This document shows, piece by piece, positions 14,781 to 23,915 of a stretch of 64,000 nt of DNA; the stretch's first letter is position 1; each line of letters opens with the position of its first letter. The stretch is from Oscillospiraceae bacterium (GTDB taxonomy: Bacteria; Bacillota; Clostridia; Oscillospirales; Oscillospiraceae), in assembly GCA_017461585.1 (NCBI GenBank), contig JAFTYM010000005.1, positions 1 through 64,000 of the forward strand, in the 5' to 3' direction. The notes under the pieces are model-generated. The model saw only the letters and a list, made by a program, of their open reading frames with translations, was not told where the DNA came from and did not search any database. Made by a program: the position numbers and the translations under genes.

Positions 14781-15782
14781 ATGGAAGTTACTGTTACCAA
14801 ATATACAGATCGGGACAGGGCGGTGTGGGACAGGATATATCAAAGCAACCCGTCACTCTCCGCATACCAATCACCTGATTTTATGGCACAATTTCTCAAA
14901 ACTGCGAAATTTGGCAAACGCCGCGTATTTTTAAAGAACGAGATTTTGATGTTCAAAGCTAATGGTGCTGAAATTATATGTCCTGTTTCTGTTGATGAAC
15001 GTAAAAAGGAACTGTTTTTACTGGGAGATTTCTCTGCGGTAGGTTACTGTGATGTAATATATAGCAAAGATACAACGGCTGACCACTTTGAGAAAGTTAT
15101 AGATGAACTGAAAAATCGTTATCCCGGATATGTTCTTAAGTTTAATAAGGTCAATGAATCAAGTGATTTTTGCTCATATCTTTTGCAGCGTAGTAAAGTG
15201 ATTTCCCGAGATGAATGTGTCAGCATTAGCTTCAACGGTGACTATATGTCATATTATATGGCACTTTCAAAAAACACACGCCAAAATATCCGTACTGCAT
15301 ACAATCGCATGAAAAGAGATGGAAAAAGCTTTAGCTTTCAGATCGTTGAAGGAAAAGCCTGTTTAAGCGAAAAACAAAAAAATGATATGATTCGTGTTTA
15401 CTGTACTCGAATGAAGGATAAGTTTAAGGACGAAGTTCTTCCTTTCCCGATTATGTATATTGCCCATCGGTATTTTAATCCTATTATTAAAAGTTTAAAT
15501 ACGCTGGATAACAAGTTTCATGCATTGTTATATATTGATGGGGAACTGGCTGCATTCTTATCAGGACTTAAGAATAGTGACGGCGATGAAATAGTCGTTC
15601 CGAGGTTGGCGATGAACGGAAAGTTTGATTTTTACGACCCGGGTATAGTCCTTTTACGCGAAACTGCAGAATATCTATGTCAGGAATGTCCGAATGCAGT
15701 ATTAGATTTATCTCGTGGCAACGAAAAATACAAGTATGCTATGGGCGGACAGACACATTTTAACTATTCATTTTTGATTTAG
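14781..15782 (+). CDS. GNAT/FemAB-like acyltransferase (BioF2-like domain)
   Basis: A 333-residue protein. The C-terminal half (ALLYIDGELAAFLSGLKN, then DPGIVLLRETAEYL and LDLSRGNEKYKYAMGG) matches the GNAT domain of BioF2/CelD-like proteins, which is related to the FemABX aminoacyl transferases. NTRQNIRTAYNRM is the basic helix commonly found there. Proteins of this group in polysaccharide loci are thought to acylate a sugar amine or hydroxyl. The start is one base after the ATP-grasp stop, and both share an AT-rich composition, so they probably arrived and act together. The real substrate is unknown. Confidence 0.75.
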   Translation: MEVTVTKYTDRDRAVWDRIYQSNPSLSAYQSPDFMAQFLKTAKFGKRRVFLKNEILMFKANGAEIICPVSVDERKKELFLLGDFSAVGYCDVIYSKDTTADHFEKVIDELKNRYPGYVLKFNKVNESSDFCSYLLQRSKVISRDECVSISFNGDYMSYYMALSKNTRQNIRTAYNRMKRDGKSFSFQIVEGKACLSEKQKNDMIRVYCTRMKDKFKDEVLPFPIMYIAHRYFNPIIKSLNTLDNKFHALLYIDGELAAFLSGLKNSDGDEIVVPRLAMNGKFDFYDPGIVLLRETAEYLCQECPNAVLDLSRGNEKYKYAMGGQTHFNYSFLI

Positions 15783-15792
15783 GGAGGATTCC

Positions 15793-16515
15793 ATGTATCT
15801 TATACGTCTGGACGATGCGTCTGATCATATGAATACGGAACGCTGGGAGCGGATGGAACAGATTTTGGACGAAAACGGTGTGAAGCCGTTGGTCGGTGTT
15901 ATTCCGCTGAACCGTGATCCGATGCTTTTGGAATTTCCTGAGGATCCCTTCTTTTGGGAAAAGGCTAAAGCATGGCAGGACAAGGGCTGGCGCATTGCAC
16001 TTCATGGCTATGAGCACGTTTATTCTACTGCTGAAGGCGGAATTAACCCCGTGCATAATAAGTCTGAGTTTGCGGGACATACGTTGGAAGAGCAGCGCCG
16101 TAAGATACGTGAAGGGCTGAGTGTTCTGCAAGTAAAAGGTTTGACTCCCGATGTGTTTTTTGCTCCGAGCCATACTTTTGATAAAAACACGCTGAGAGCG
16201 CTTGAGGCGGAAAGTGATATACGGATCATAAGTGATACCGTAGCCAATGATGTCTATTTTCAAGACGGATTTACCTTCATTCCTCAGCAATCCGGAAAGG
16301 TGCGAGAGCTGCCGTTTAAGCTTACTACCATCTGTCTGCACCCGAACTTTACATCCGATGCGGAGTTTGAAGAAATCGATGTGTTCATAAAGGCACATTC
16401 GGGCGAGTTTGCAGACCCGATGAGCATTGCAGAAACCACCAGAAAGAAAGGTTTTGTTGACATTGCTGCTGAGAAAATGTATTTCTTGAAGCGCAAGCTG
16501 TCATCACTCAGATAA
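15793..16515 (+). CDS. DUF2334-type polysaccharide deacetylase
   Basis: A 240-residue protein of the NodB/DUF2334 deacetylase superfamily. MYLIRLDDAS holds the first metal-binding Asp (DD), IALHGYEHVY the H-x3-H metal pair, and FAPSHTFD the third motif. No signal peptide is present, so it would act in the cytoplasm, perhaps on a lipid-linked or nucleotide-linked N-acetyl sugar. Removing an acetyl would free an amine for the neighbouring acyltransferase, a plausible but unproved chain. GGAGG precedes ATG at a normal distance. Confidence 0.82.
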   Translation: MYLIRLDDASDHMNTERWERMEQILDENGVKPLVGVIPLNRDPMLLEFPEDPFFWEKAKAWQDKGWRIALHGYEHVYSTAEGGINPVHNKSEFAGHTLEEQRRKIREGLSVLQVKGLTPDVFFAPSHTFDKNTLRALEAESDIRIISDTVANDVYFQDGFTFIPQQSGKVRELPFKLTTICLHPNFTSDAEFEEIDVFIKAHSGEFADPMSIAETTRKKGFVDIAAEKMYFLKRKLSSLR

Positions 16516-16517
16516 CA

Positions 16518-17624
16518 ATGGAAAATTGCAGAAAAAATGCACCTGTCAGAATTCTGCAGGTGGTTACATATATGGGGCGTGGCGGAATAGAGACCATGCT
16601 GATGAATTATTACAGGAATATCGACAGAAGTAAGGTGCAGTTCGATTTTTTGGTGCACCGTGATTTCAAAGCAGATTATGACGATGAGATAGAAGCTTTG
16701 GGTGGGCATATATATCGTGTGCCGCCTATGAATCCGCTGTCGGGCAAGTACCGCAGAGCGCTGCGTGACTTTTTTGCTCAGCATAAATATGAAACGGTAC
16801 ATTGTCACTTAAATTATATGAGCGGAATCGTTTTAGCAGAGGCGAAAAGAGCGGGTGTTAAAAGAAGAATTGCCCATGCCCACACGGCAAATATGAACCC
16901 GGGATGGAAACAGTATGTCAGACAGTTGATGAAGTTTTCGATTCCCAAAAATGCGACAATGCTTGCTGCCTGCAGTAAACAGGCAGGTGAAGCGGTTTTC
17001 GGCGGACACGGTTTTGATATTCTTGCCAACGCCATAGATGCTGAGAGTTTTCGCTTTTCTGCTGAGAGCAGAGCGCGTGTCCGTGAAGAACTGAAACTGG
17101 AAGATGCATTTGCGATAATGCATGTGGGAAGATTTGTATATCCTAAAAATCATGCTTTTCTTATCGATGTTTTTGCAGAAGTTTTGAAAAGAGAAGCGGA
17201 TGCAAAGCTGATTCTTACAGGTGACGGAGAACTCAGACCCGAAATCGAAGCAAAAGTAAAAGAGCTCGGTTTTGCGGACAAGGTGCTGTTTCTCGGCACC
17301 CGAGGTGATGTGGCAGAACTGCTGCAGGCGGCGGATGTGTTTGCGTTCCCGTCTCATTTTGAGGGACTTCCCGTTACGATTATTGAAGCGCAGGCGGCAG
17401 GCTTGCCGTGTGTTAAGTCAAACACGGTAACGGATGAGTGTGTTCTTACGGATTTGGTAACAAGTCTGCCAATTGATGACCCGGTTTTGTGGGCTGAAGA
17501 GATACTGAAAAAGCGCGGCTTTGTACGCCGGGACACGCTGAAGGATATAGCTGCAGGAGGATATGACATTACTGCGGCTGCAGAAAAACTTGAGAATTTT
17601 TATTTGAACGGAGCAGCATTATGA
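16518..17624 (+). CDS. Glycosyltransferase family 4 (EpsF-like)
   Basis: A 368-residue GT-B enzyme. VVTYMGRGGIETMLMNYYRN is the donor-site Gly-rich start typical of EpsF/EpsD-type GT4, IAHAHT the acceptor-site histidine region, and the EX7E motif is in FEGLPVTIIEAQAAG. It adds one sugar to the lipid-linked repeat. No strong ribosome binding site precedes ATG 16518, which starts two bases after the deacetylase stop, so translation is probably coupled. Confidence 0.87.
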   Translation: MENCRKNAPVRILQVVTYMGRGGIETMLMNYYRNIDRSKVQFDFLVHRDFKADYDDEIEALGGHIYRVPPMNPLSGKYRRALRDFFAQHKYETVHCHLNYMSGIVLAEAKRAGVKRRIAHAHTANMNPGWKQYVRQLMKFSIPKNATMLAACSKQAGEAVFGGHGFDILANAIDAESFRFSAESRARVREELKLEDAFAIMHVGRFVYPKNHAFLIDVFAEVLKREADAKLILTGDGELRPEIEAKVKELGFADKVLFLGTRGDVAELLQAADVFAFPSHFEGLPVTIIEAQAAGLPCVKSNTVTDECVLTDLVTSLPIDDPVLWAEEILKKRGFVRRDTLKDIAAGGYDITAAAEKLENFYLNGAAL

Positions 17625-18502
17625 ATAAGCCTTTGCTGACGGTTTTTACCCCTGCATACAACAGAGCTTACACTCTGCCAAGAACTTATGATAGTCTTTG
17701 CAGGCAGGAAAACAAAAACTTTATATGGCTTGTGGTGGATGACGGATCTTCTGATAATACTGCCGAACTGGTTGAGAAGTGGCAGGGAGAGGCATGCGGC
17801 TTTGAGATACGGTATATTTACAAAGAAAACGGCGGCATGCATACTGCCCACAATACTGCATATGCAAATATCGACACAGAGCTGAATGTCTGCATTGACT
17901 CCGACGATGCGTTGGCGCCCAATGCCGTTCAGATAATTTGCGATGCATGGGAAAAAGTGCGGGATAAAGGCTATGCAGGTCTTTTGGGTCTTGATGCAGA
18001 ATTTGACGGAACGGTAATAGGCAAAGGATTTCCGAAAGAGCTTAAGGAGACAACGCTGGGAGATTATTACAGAAACGGCGGCTTCGGTGATAAAAAGCTG
18101 GTGCTGCGAACTGATGTTGTGCGTGAGTATCCGCAATATCCTGTTTTTGAAGGTGAAAAGTTTGTGCCGTTAGGTTCTCTGTATACTATGATAGACAGAG
18201 ACTATAAGCTCTGTGTGGTGGATGAGGTTATTTGTCTTGTGGAGTACATGCCTGACGGCTCAACAAAGAATATGCTCCGTCAGTATCTTAAGAACCCCAA
18301 GGGGTTCAGATACAGCCGCCTGGTGACCCTTCAAGACAGAACAACGCTCAAACGCAGATGTGTTCTGTATGTCCATTTTGCTGCGGAGTCAATTCTTGCG
18401 GGAGAGTCAATGCTCAAAGATGCACCGTCAAAACTTATGGCTGTGGCGGCAGCGCCTTTTGGCGCGGCACTTGCGTTATATATAAAGTTTAAGTGCCGAT
18501 AG
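17621..18502 (+). CDS. Glycosyltransferase family 2 (GT-A)
   Basis: A 293-residue GT-A transferase with TVFTPAYNRAYTL at the start, the nucleotide-binding VVDDGSSDNT loop and the metal-binding DSDD (CIDSDDAL). It overlaps the preceding GT4 by four bases. The variable C-terminal half (from about 130) gives no acceptor information. It resembles the gene at 23023 in its start and layout, pointing to an old duplication. Confidence 0.87.
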   Translation: MNKPLLTVFTPAYNRAYTLPRTYDSLCRQENKNFIWLVVDDGSSDNTAELVEKWQGEACGFEIRYIYKENGGMHTAHNTAYANIDTELNVCIDSDDALAPNAVQIICDAWEKVRDKGYAGLLGLDAEFDGTVIGKGFPKELKETTLGDYYRNGGFGDKKLVLRTDVVREYPQYPVFEGEKFVPLGSLYTMIDRDYKLCVVDEVICLVEYMPDGSTKNMLRQYLKNPKGFRYSRLVTLQDRTTLKRRCVLYVHFAAESILAGESMLKDAPSKLMAVAAAPFGAALALYIKFKCR

Positions 18503-18530
18503 ATATGATTATGGGAAAGGAGATGCCAAA

Positions 18531-19661
18531 ATGAAAACGTTAATACCGATTTTGCTGTTTGGCATGTTCTTTGCCTATCTTACGGAGAAGTCTACTGTGG
18601 GTAAGTACAAGTATGATAAGCAGACGCGGCAGAATAAGCTGTTTTTTGCGGCGCTGATACTGCTCCTTGCTCTGCCCATAGGATTAAGACGTATGTATAA
18701 TGATACGGGAGCGTATATAAACGGCTTCAACGCAAGCCTGACGGTACTGGAGCTGTTTTCCTCAGGTGAGCTTTTCATACTGTCAAACCCTGCCTTTAAG
18801 CTGTACACAGCGCTGATACACGACCTTACGGGAAATTATCATATTTATTTTATGATACCTGCGGTTTTTACTCAGTATATGTTCATGTCAACCATCAGAC
18901 GTTACTCAAAGTCGTTTACATTGGGTGTCGGTCTGTACATCTGCCTTGGAACATACGTTTTTTCAATTGCGGCGATGAAACAGGTAATTGCCATGTCGAT
19001 ACTTATGATGGCAATTCCAAAGCTGCTTGATAAAAAATATGTGCAGTTCTATCTGATCGTTTTTGTTGCGTTCCTGTTCCACACTTATGCGATCGCCTTT
19101 GCGGTTTTGCCTCTGTTTACGGTAAAACCGTGGAAATTCAGAACATTTGCTCTTCTGGCTGTGGTGGTTATAGCCATGTACAATTTTGAGTCCGTTATCG
19201 GCTCGTTTTTGGATTTTGCAAACGAACAGGGCAAAAGCGTGGCAGAGTATGAGGTATTTGACGATGCTCAGGTCAATGTCTTCCGCGTGGCGGTATACGC
19301 GGTTGTCCCTGCTCTGAGCCTTCTTATGAGACCGTACATTTTCGGCGATGACTATGACAGATGCTACGATCTTTTGATACACATGAGCATTATAAGTCTT
19401 GCGTTTATGCTTATGGGTCTGGTTGAAGGTGCGAATATGTTCGCGCGAATGGCTACCTATTTTGAGATGGGCATGATATGCAGTCTGTCGTGGATGATCG
19501 ACAGAGTATTTACTGAGCGTTCAAAGCATATCGTAAATGTTTTTGCGTCGATCTGTTTCTTCCTTTATTTTGTCTATGCATATCAGTTTGCCCTTGTCTT
19601 TGATGACCATTACAGGGCAGTAACCATATTTGAGTTTATAAAATCGTTGCTTGTTGTTTAG
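18531..19661 (+). CDS. EpsG family membrane protein (probable repeat-unit polymerase)
   Basis: A 376-residue integral membrane protein with roughly ten hydrophobic segments and the EpsG hallmark R-x-x-YNDTGAYINGF near residue 60. EpsG proteins take the Wzy role, joining lipid-linked repeats outside the membrane. It is the only polymerase-like gene in the window, so it is the best Wzy candidate of this locus. AAAGGAG precedes ATG. Confidence 0.85.
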   Translation: MKTLIPILLFGMFFAYLTEKSTVGKYKYDKQTRQNKLFFAALILLLALPIGLRRMYNDTGAYINGFNASLTVLELFSSGELFILSNPAFKLYTALIHDLTGNYHIYFMIPAVFTQYMFMSTIRRYSKSFTLGVGLYICLGTYVFSIAAMKQVIAMSILMMAIPKLLDKKYVQFYLIVFVAFLFHTYAIAFAVLPLFTVKPWKFRTFALLAVVVIAMYNFESVIGSFLDFANEQGKSVAEYEVFDDAQVNVFRVAVYAVVPALSLLMRPYIFGDDYDRCYDLLIHMSIISLAFMLMGLVEGANMFARMATYFEMGMICSLSWMIDRVFTERSKHIVNVFASICFFLYFVYAYQFALVFDDHYRAVTIFEFIKSLLVV

Positions 19662-19670
19662 GAGAGTTCT

Positions 19671-20378
19671 ATGATACCCAAAACGATCCACTACTGCTGG
19701 TTTGGAGGTAACGAAAAACCGAAATCAGCGGTTAAGTGTATTAACAGCTGGAAAAAGCATTGTGCCGACTTTGAAATCATTGAGTGGAATGAGGACAATA
19801 TTGATATAGATAAATGTCCGAAGTACATAAGAGACGCGTATGCGGCAAAAAAATACGCTTTTGTCTCTGATTACGTAAGGCTTAAGGTGCTGTTTGACAA
19901 CGGTGGCTTTTATATGGATACCGATGTTGAACTGCTGAAGCCTTTAGCTCAGTTTTTAGGAGACAAAGCCGTCATCGGTTTTGAAAATGACGAGTTTGTA
20001 AACTCGGGACAGATGCTGGCTTCTGAGGACGGACATCCGATAATTGAAGAGATGATGAAGGTATATGAGAATATTGCCTTTTACGGTGAAGACGGAAAGA
20101 TGTTTCTTTTAGGCTGTCCTCATGTGAATACGGATGTCCTTGTAAACCACGGACTTGTCAAAAACGGCAAAGAGCAGATGATAGCTGATGTGCACGTTTA
20201 TCCTGAGGATTGGTTTAATCCGCTGGACAGCGCAACAGGCGTGCTTTGCAAGACAGAAAATACTGTTTCTGTCCATTGGTATTCGATGAGCTGGATATCT
20301 CCTGCAAAGCAGCTCCGTGTGAAAATAATGCGAAGAGTGAGACGCGCGTTAAAGCCGTTATTAACAAAAGGAAAGTGA
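19671..20378 (+). CDS. Glycosyltransferase family 32-like (capsular polysaccharide synthesis)
   Basis: A 235-residue GT-A enzyme beginning IPKTIHYCWFGGNEKPK, with the DXD motif in GGFYMDTDVELLK and the VSDYVRLKVLF stretch, all standard for the GT32/OCH1-like bacterial family. It transfers a sugar with retention of configuration. Between its stop and 20494 there is a 115-base gap with no gene. Confidence 0.88.
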   Translation: MIPKTIHYCWFGGNEKPKSAVKCINSWKKHCADFEIIEWNEDNIDIDKCPKYIRDAYAAKKYAFVSDYVRLKVLFDNGGFYMDTDVELLKPLAQFLGDKAVIGFENDEFVNSGQMLASEDGHPIIEEMMKVYENIAFYGEDGKMFLLGCPHVNTDVLVNHGLVKNGKEQMIADVHVYPEDWFNPLDSATGVLCKTENTVSVHWYSMSWISPAKQLRVKIMRRVRRALKPLLTKGK

Positions 20379-20493
20379 ATCGAAAAGATGACAGTTTTAC
20401 AGGGATGTGCGTACGGCGCCGAATATGGCGGCAATTTGCTATCTAGAAAAAGCGCTCTGTTAATGACTGGGCTAGGTAAAAGGAGTGGAATTG

Positions 20494-21459
20494 ATGATTA
20501 GCATTATAATTCCTGTCTACAATACAAAACATTATCTGGAAAGCTGTGTTGAAAGTATACTCAAACAGACATACAGAGATTTTGAGATTATTTTTGTTGA
20601 TGACGGATCTACTGACGGCAGCGCAGAAATACTGGATACTTTTGCAGAAAAGGATGAGCGTATCAGGGTCATACATCAGGTTAATGCAGGAGTGTCTTCG
20701 GCGAGAAACAGAGGGATAAATGAAGCTCGCGGAGACTATCTGTCCTTTGTTGATAGTGATGATACATTGGAGCCTGATATGTATGAAACGCTGATCGGGT
20801 TGATTGAACAGTACGATGTGTCAATAGCGCACTGCAGTTATAATCGAGTGGAAAACAACAAAGTGAAGCGTGTCGGAAACAGTGGAAAGGTTTATGTTCA
20901 GACGCGTGAAGAAGCGTTGGATTGTTTTATATCAGGGAGATTGTTTGTCGGGAGTTGCTGGACCAAGCTTTATGCAAAAGAGTTGTTTAACGATGTCAGA
21001 TTCTCTGCGGATATTAAAACGAGTGAGGATATGCTTGTAAACTTTCAGATTTTCGGCAAAGTTGATACTTCAGTTTTTTATGATGTGTGCAAATATAACT
21101 ATCTTATAAGCGATACATCTTCTTGTATTAATACTCCAGCCATGAGAAGAGCACGTGATTTGCTGAGTGTAAACAGACGTATGCTTGAAATCAACGTGTG
21201 TGACAGTTTGAAAACAAAGCTGGAACGACGTGTTTTGTCTGCATTGTTGTCGTGCTATAAAGCAACTATATATATGCAGGATGTTGATAAAAAAGAGCAG
21301 CAGAAGCTTGCCCTTGAAATCAAGAGTATGAGGGAACGCGGAACAGACGTATCTTTCAAATCAAAATTTGTGTATGCGATGATGAGATATTGCCCTCGAG
21401 TATATAAGTTTGCCTATAAGATTTATGACCGTGTTCGGGTCCCGAACTATGATGTGTAA
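20494..21459 (+). CDS. Glycosyltransferase family 2 (EpsH/CpsI-like)
   Basis: A 321-residue GT-A transferase: MISIIIPVYNTKHYLESCV, the FVDDGSTDGS loop, ARNRGINEARGDYLSFVDSDD with the metal-binding DSDD. ATG 20494 is chosen because AGGAG lies eight bases upstream; GTG 20485 overlaps that site. Donor and acceptor cannot be deduced. Confidence 0.88.
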   Translation: MISIIIPVYNTKHYLESCVESILKQTYRDFEIIFVDDGSTDGSAEILDTFAEKDERIRVIHQVNAGVSSARNRGINEARGDYLSFVDSDDTLEPDMYETLIGLIEQYDVSIAHCSYNRVENNKVKRVGNSGKVYVQTREEALDCFISGRLFVGSCWTKLYAKELFNDVRFSADIKTSEDMLVNFQIFGKVDTSVFYDVCKYNYLISDTSSCINTPAMRRARDLLSVNRRMLEINVCDSLKTKLERRVLSALLSCYKATIYMQDVDKKEQQKLALEIKSMRERGTDVSFKSKFVYAMMRYCPRVYKFAYKIYDRVRVPNYDV

Positions 21460-21463
21460 AGTT

Positions 21464-22450
21464 ATGAATGAATTGATAAGTGTTATTATTCCTGTATATA
21501 AGGTCGAAGCGTATCTGAATGCTTGTATAGACTCGGTTTTGGCACAGACGTACAAAAATTTTGAGATCATACTTGTTGACGATGGCTCCCCTGACAACAG
21601 CGGTCTCATATGTGACCGATATAGGGAAAAATATGAGAATATAAAGGTAATACATAAGGAAAACGGCGGCTTGTCCTCGGCGCGCAATGCAGGTATCGAA
21701 ATTGCGGGCGGAGAACTGATCGCGTTTATTGACTCGGATGATTTGTGGTCAGCGGATTTTTTGACAAGATCCTATGATGCTTTGAAAGAGACGGGCGCAG
21801 ATATGTCTGTCTGCAGGTTTATGAGATTTTCAGACCTGCGCGAGATATCGGCAGCCGAGTATTCGGAGACGAAGTGCCTTTCTCAAAGCGAGGCATTTGA
21901 ATGCTTGTTTGATGCAAGAAATGAAGATATGGTCATTGCTACCAATAAGCTGTATCGCAAAAAGCTTTTTGCGGACATTCGTTATCCTCACGGGGTACTG
22001 CATGAGGATGAGTGCGTGATACATGAGCTTATCGGTGCGTCTGATAAAATAGCCTGGGTGGATGAAGTACACTATTTTTACAGAACAAATCCAAACTCCA
22101 TAACAGGTGCAAAATTCAGCCTGAAAAGGCTGGAGGAGACGCTGGCAAAAGAGCGGCGCATCGCGTGGTTTACAGAGCACGGTATGGACGAGCTTGCAAA
22201 CCGCACAAAAATCGTGTATTTAAACAACCTCATGCGTCTGTACAGAACTGTGCAGCATGAGATAGAGGATAAGAAAGCGGCAAAAGAAGCCTGCGAAAAG
22301 TTGTATGAAAAATTCTGCAGTAATTACAGTTCAGGTTTAAACGGAAAAATGTCACGGACAGCGCAGATAAAATGCGCCCTGTTCAGGTTTTTCCCAAAGG
22401 TCTATTCCTCAGTTGAATATGCAAGGCTGAAACGAAAGGGTATCGTATGA
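21464..22450 (+). CDS. Glycosyltransferase family 2
   Basis: A 328-residue GT-A transferase with ISVIIPVYKVEAYLNACI, LVDDGSPDNS and AFIDSDDLW. The start lies four bases after the previous stop; an alternative ATG at 21452 overlaps that stop, and neither has a clear ribosome binding site. Closely related in layout to the preceding gene, so a tandem duplication is likely. Its stop overlaps the acetyltransferase start by four bases. Confidence 0.85.
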   Translation: MNELISVIIPVYKVEAYLNACIDSVLAQTYKNFEIILVDDGSPDNSGLICDRYREKYENIKVIHKENGGLSSARNAGIEIAGGELIAFIDSDDLWSADFLTRSYDALKETGADMSVCRFMRFSDLREISAAEYSETKCLSQSEAFECLFDARNEDMVIATNKLYRKKLFADIRYPHGVLHEDECVIHELIGASDKIAWVDEVHYFYRTNPNSITGAKFSLKRLEETLAKERRIAWFTEHGMDELANRTKIVYLNNLMRLYRTVQHEIEDKKAAKEACEKLYEKFCSNYSSGLNGKMSRTAQIKCALFRFFPKVYSSVEYARLKRKGIV

Positions 22451-23022
22451 TAAAGAGAATTTTTAAGGCAGTCATCAGACGGTTAAAAGGTCAATCGGAA
22501 GAAGATGCTCAAAAAGAATGGTTACTTAAACATGGACTCCATATCGGAGAGAAGGTTGATTGTTTTAGTTGGAATGGAATTGACTCAGTTTACCCCGGCC
22601 TTATAGCCATAGGTGATGAGGTTACTATTTCTCAGGGATGCCGAATATTTGCCCATGATGCATCTGTCGGGTATCTGACAAGGTCTACCCGTGTCGGCAT
22701 TGTTGAGATAGGAGATCACTGCTTTATAGGCGCAGGTACTATAGTTATGCCCAATGTGCGTATCGGAGAGTGGTCGATAGTCGGTGTCGGCAGCGTTGTT
22801 ACCAAGGACATTCCTCCACACAGCGTGGCTGCGGGTAATCCTGCACGTGTGATCTGCACAACCGAAGAGTTTAAAGCGAAGCATGAGGAAGGTCTGCGTA
22901 CCCATTTTGTGTCAAAGAAGCCTTGGCGTGAATGGGCGAATGCGACGGAAGAAGAGTGGGCGGAGCTGCGCTCTAAGTGTGCCGATACGTATGCTTATAT
23001 CACTCAGCGGGAGGATGTATAA
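22447..23022 (+). CDS. Hexapeptide-repeat acyltransferase (LbH fold)
   Basis: A 191-residue left-handed beta-helix transferase. Repeats such as IAIGDEVTISQGCRIFAHD, VEIGDHCFIGAGTIVMPNV and SIVGVGSVVTKDIPPHSVAAGNPARVI are those of the WbbJ/LacA acetyltransferase group, with the catalytic His probably in FAHD. It most likely O-acetylates a sugar of the repeat with acetyl-CoA. Confidence 0.87.
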   Translation: MIKRIFKAVIRRLKGQSEEDAQKEWLLKHGLHIGEKVDCFSWNGIDSVYPGLIAIGDEVTISQGCRIFAHDASVGYLTRSTRVGIVEIGDHCFIGAGTIVMPNVRIGEWSIVGVGSVVTKDIPPHSVAAGNPARVICTTEEFKAKHEEGLRTHFVSKKPWREWANATEEEWAELRSKCADTYAYITQREDV

Positions 23023-23904
23023 GTGTCATATCAATACAAAATCACGGTTTTTACTCCCACATACAACAGGGCGTATATAATTGAAAACCTTTATAAATCT
23101 CTGTGCCGTCAGACTTACCGCAACTTTGAATGGCTTGTGGTGGACGACGGCTCAACAGACGATACGGAGCAGCTTTTTGAGAGATTGATAAATGAGGCTG
23201 ACTTTCCCATACAGTACTACAGAAAAGAAAACGGCGGTAAGGGTCGTGCAATCAACTACGGTGTTGATTTTGCACGCGGTGAGTTGTTTTTCAATGTGGA
23301 CTCTGACGACTATCTGACAGATGATGCGCTGGAAAAGGTCGCGTCATGGGAAGAGACTATCGCGGGAGATAAGCGCTTTTGCGGAGTGGTGGGAAATCTC
23401 GGAACAGCGCCAGATGTAACTCCGAACAAATGCTTTGACGGACCGTACAGAGATGCGTCGCTGCTGGAGAGATACAAGGAATACTGTGACGACCCCATCG
23501 ACGGCGAGCACGCCTATATTTTCTATACCGATATACAAAAAAAGTACCGATATCCGGAGTTTGAGGGGGAGAAGTTTATCACCCCCGGAATTCCATGGAA
23601 TCGGATGGCGCACGATGGCTATCTGGTGCGTGTTTTTAACGATATTATCTGGATTTACGAGTACCTTCCCGACGGACTAACCATGGACACGGGAAAGTTT
23701 ATGAGAAACCCATACGGACATGGATTGTTTATAAAGGAAAAAGCTGTTTTCTGCGGATATAATAAGTGGGAGATGTTTAAGTTTTATTACTCCGCTTATT
23801 GCGAGTTCCGCGAGCACTATACCTATGACAAGATCGCAGATTTTGTCTCCGCACCAAAAATACTGATGCGGTTTATTGACTTGCTGTTTAAGATGAGACA
23901 TTGA
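23023..23904 (+). CDS. Glycosyltransferase family 2
   Basis: A 293-residue GT-A enzyme (TVFTPTYNRAYIIENLYKSL, VVDDGSTDDT, NVDSDDYL). The start is GTG 23023, directly after the previous stop, with GGGAGG nine bases upstream. The layout parallels the gene at 17621 (same opening phrase and length), which suggests duplication followed by divergence of the acceptor domain. Confidence 0.86.
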   Translation: MSYQYKITVFTPTYNRAYIIENLYKSLCRQTYRNFEWLVVDDGSTDDTEQLFERLINEADFPIQYYRKENGGKGRAINYGVDFARGELFFNVDSDDYLTDDALEKVASWEETIAGDKRFCGVVGNLGTAPDVTPNKCFDGPYRDASLLERYKEYCDDPIDGEHAYIFYTDIQKKYRYPEFEGEKFITPGIPWNRMAHDGYLVRVFNDIIWIYEYLPDGLTMDTGKFMRNPYGHGLFIKEKAVFCGYNKWEMFKFYYSAYCEFREHYTYDKIADFVSAPKILMRFIDLLFKMRH

Positions 23905-23915
23905 AAGGATACGGT

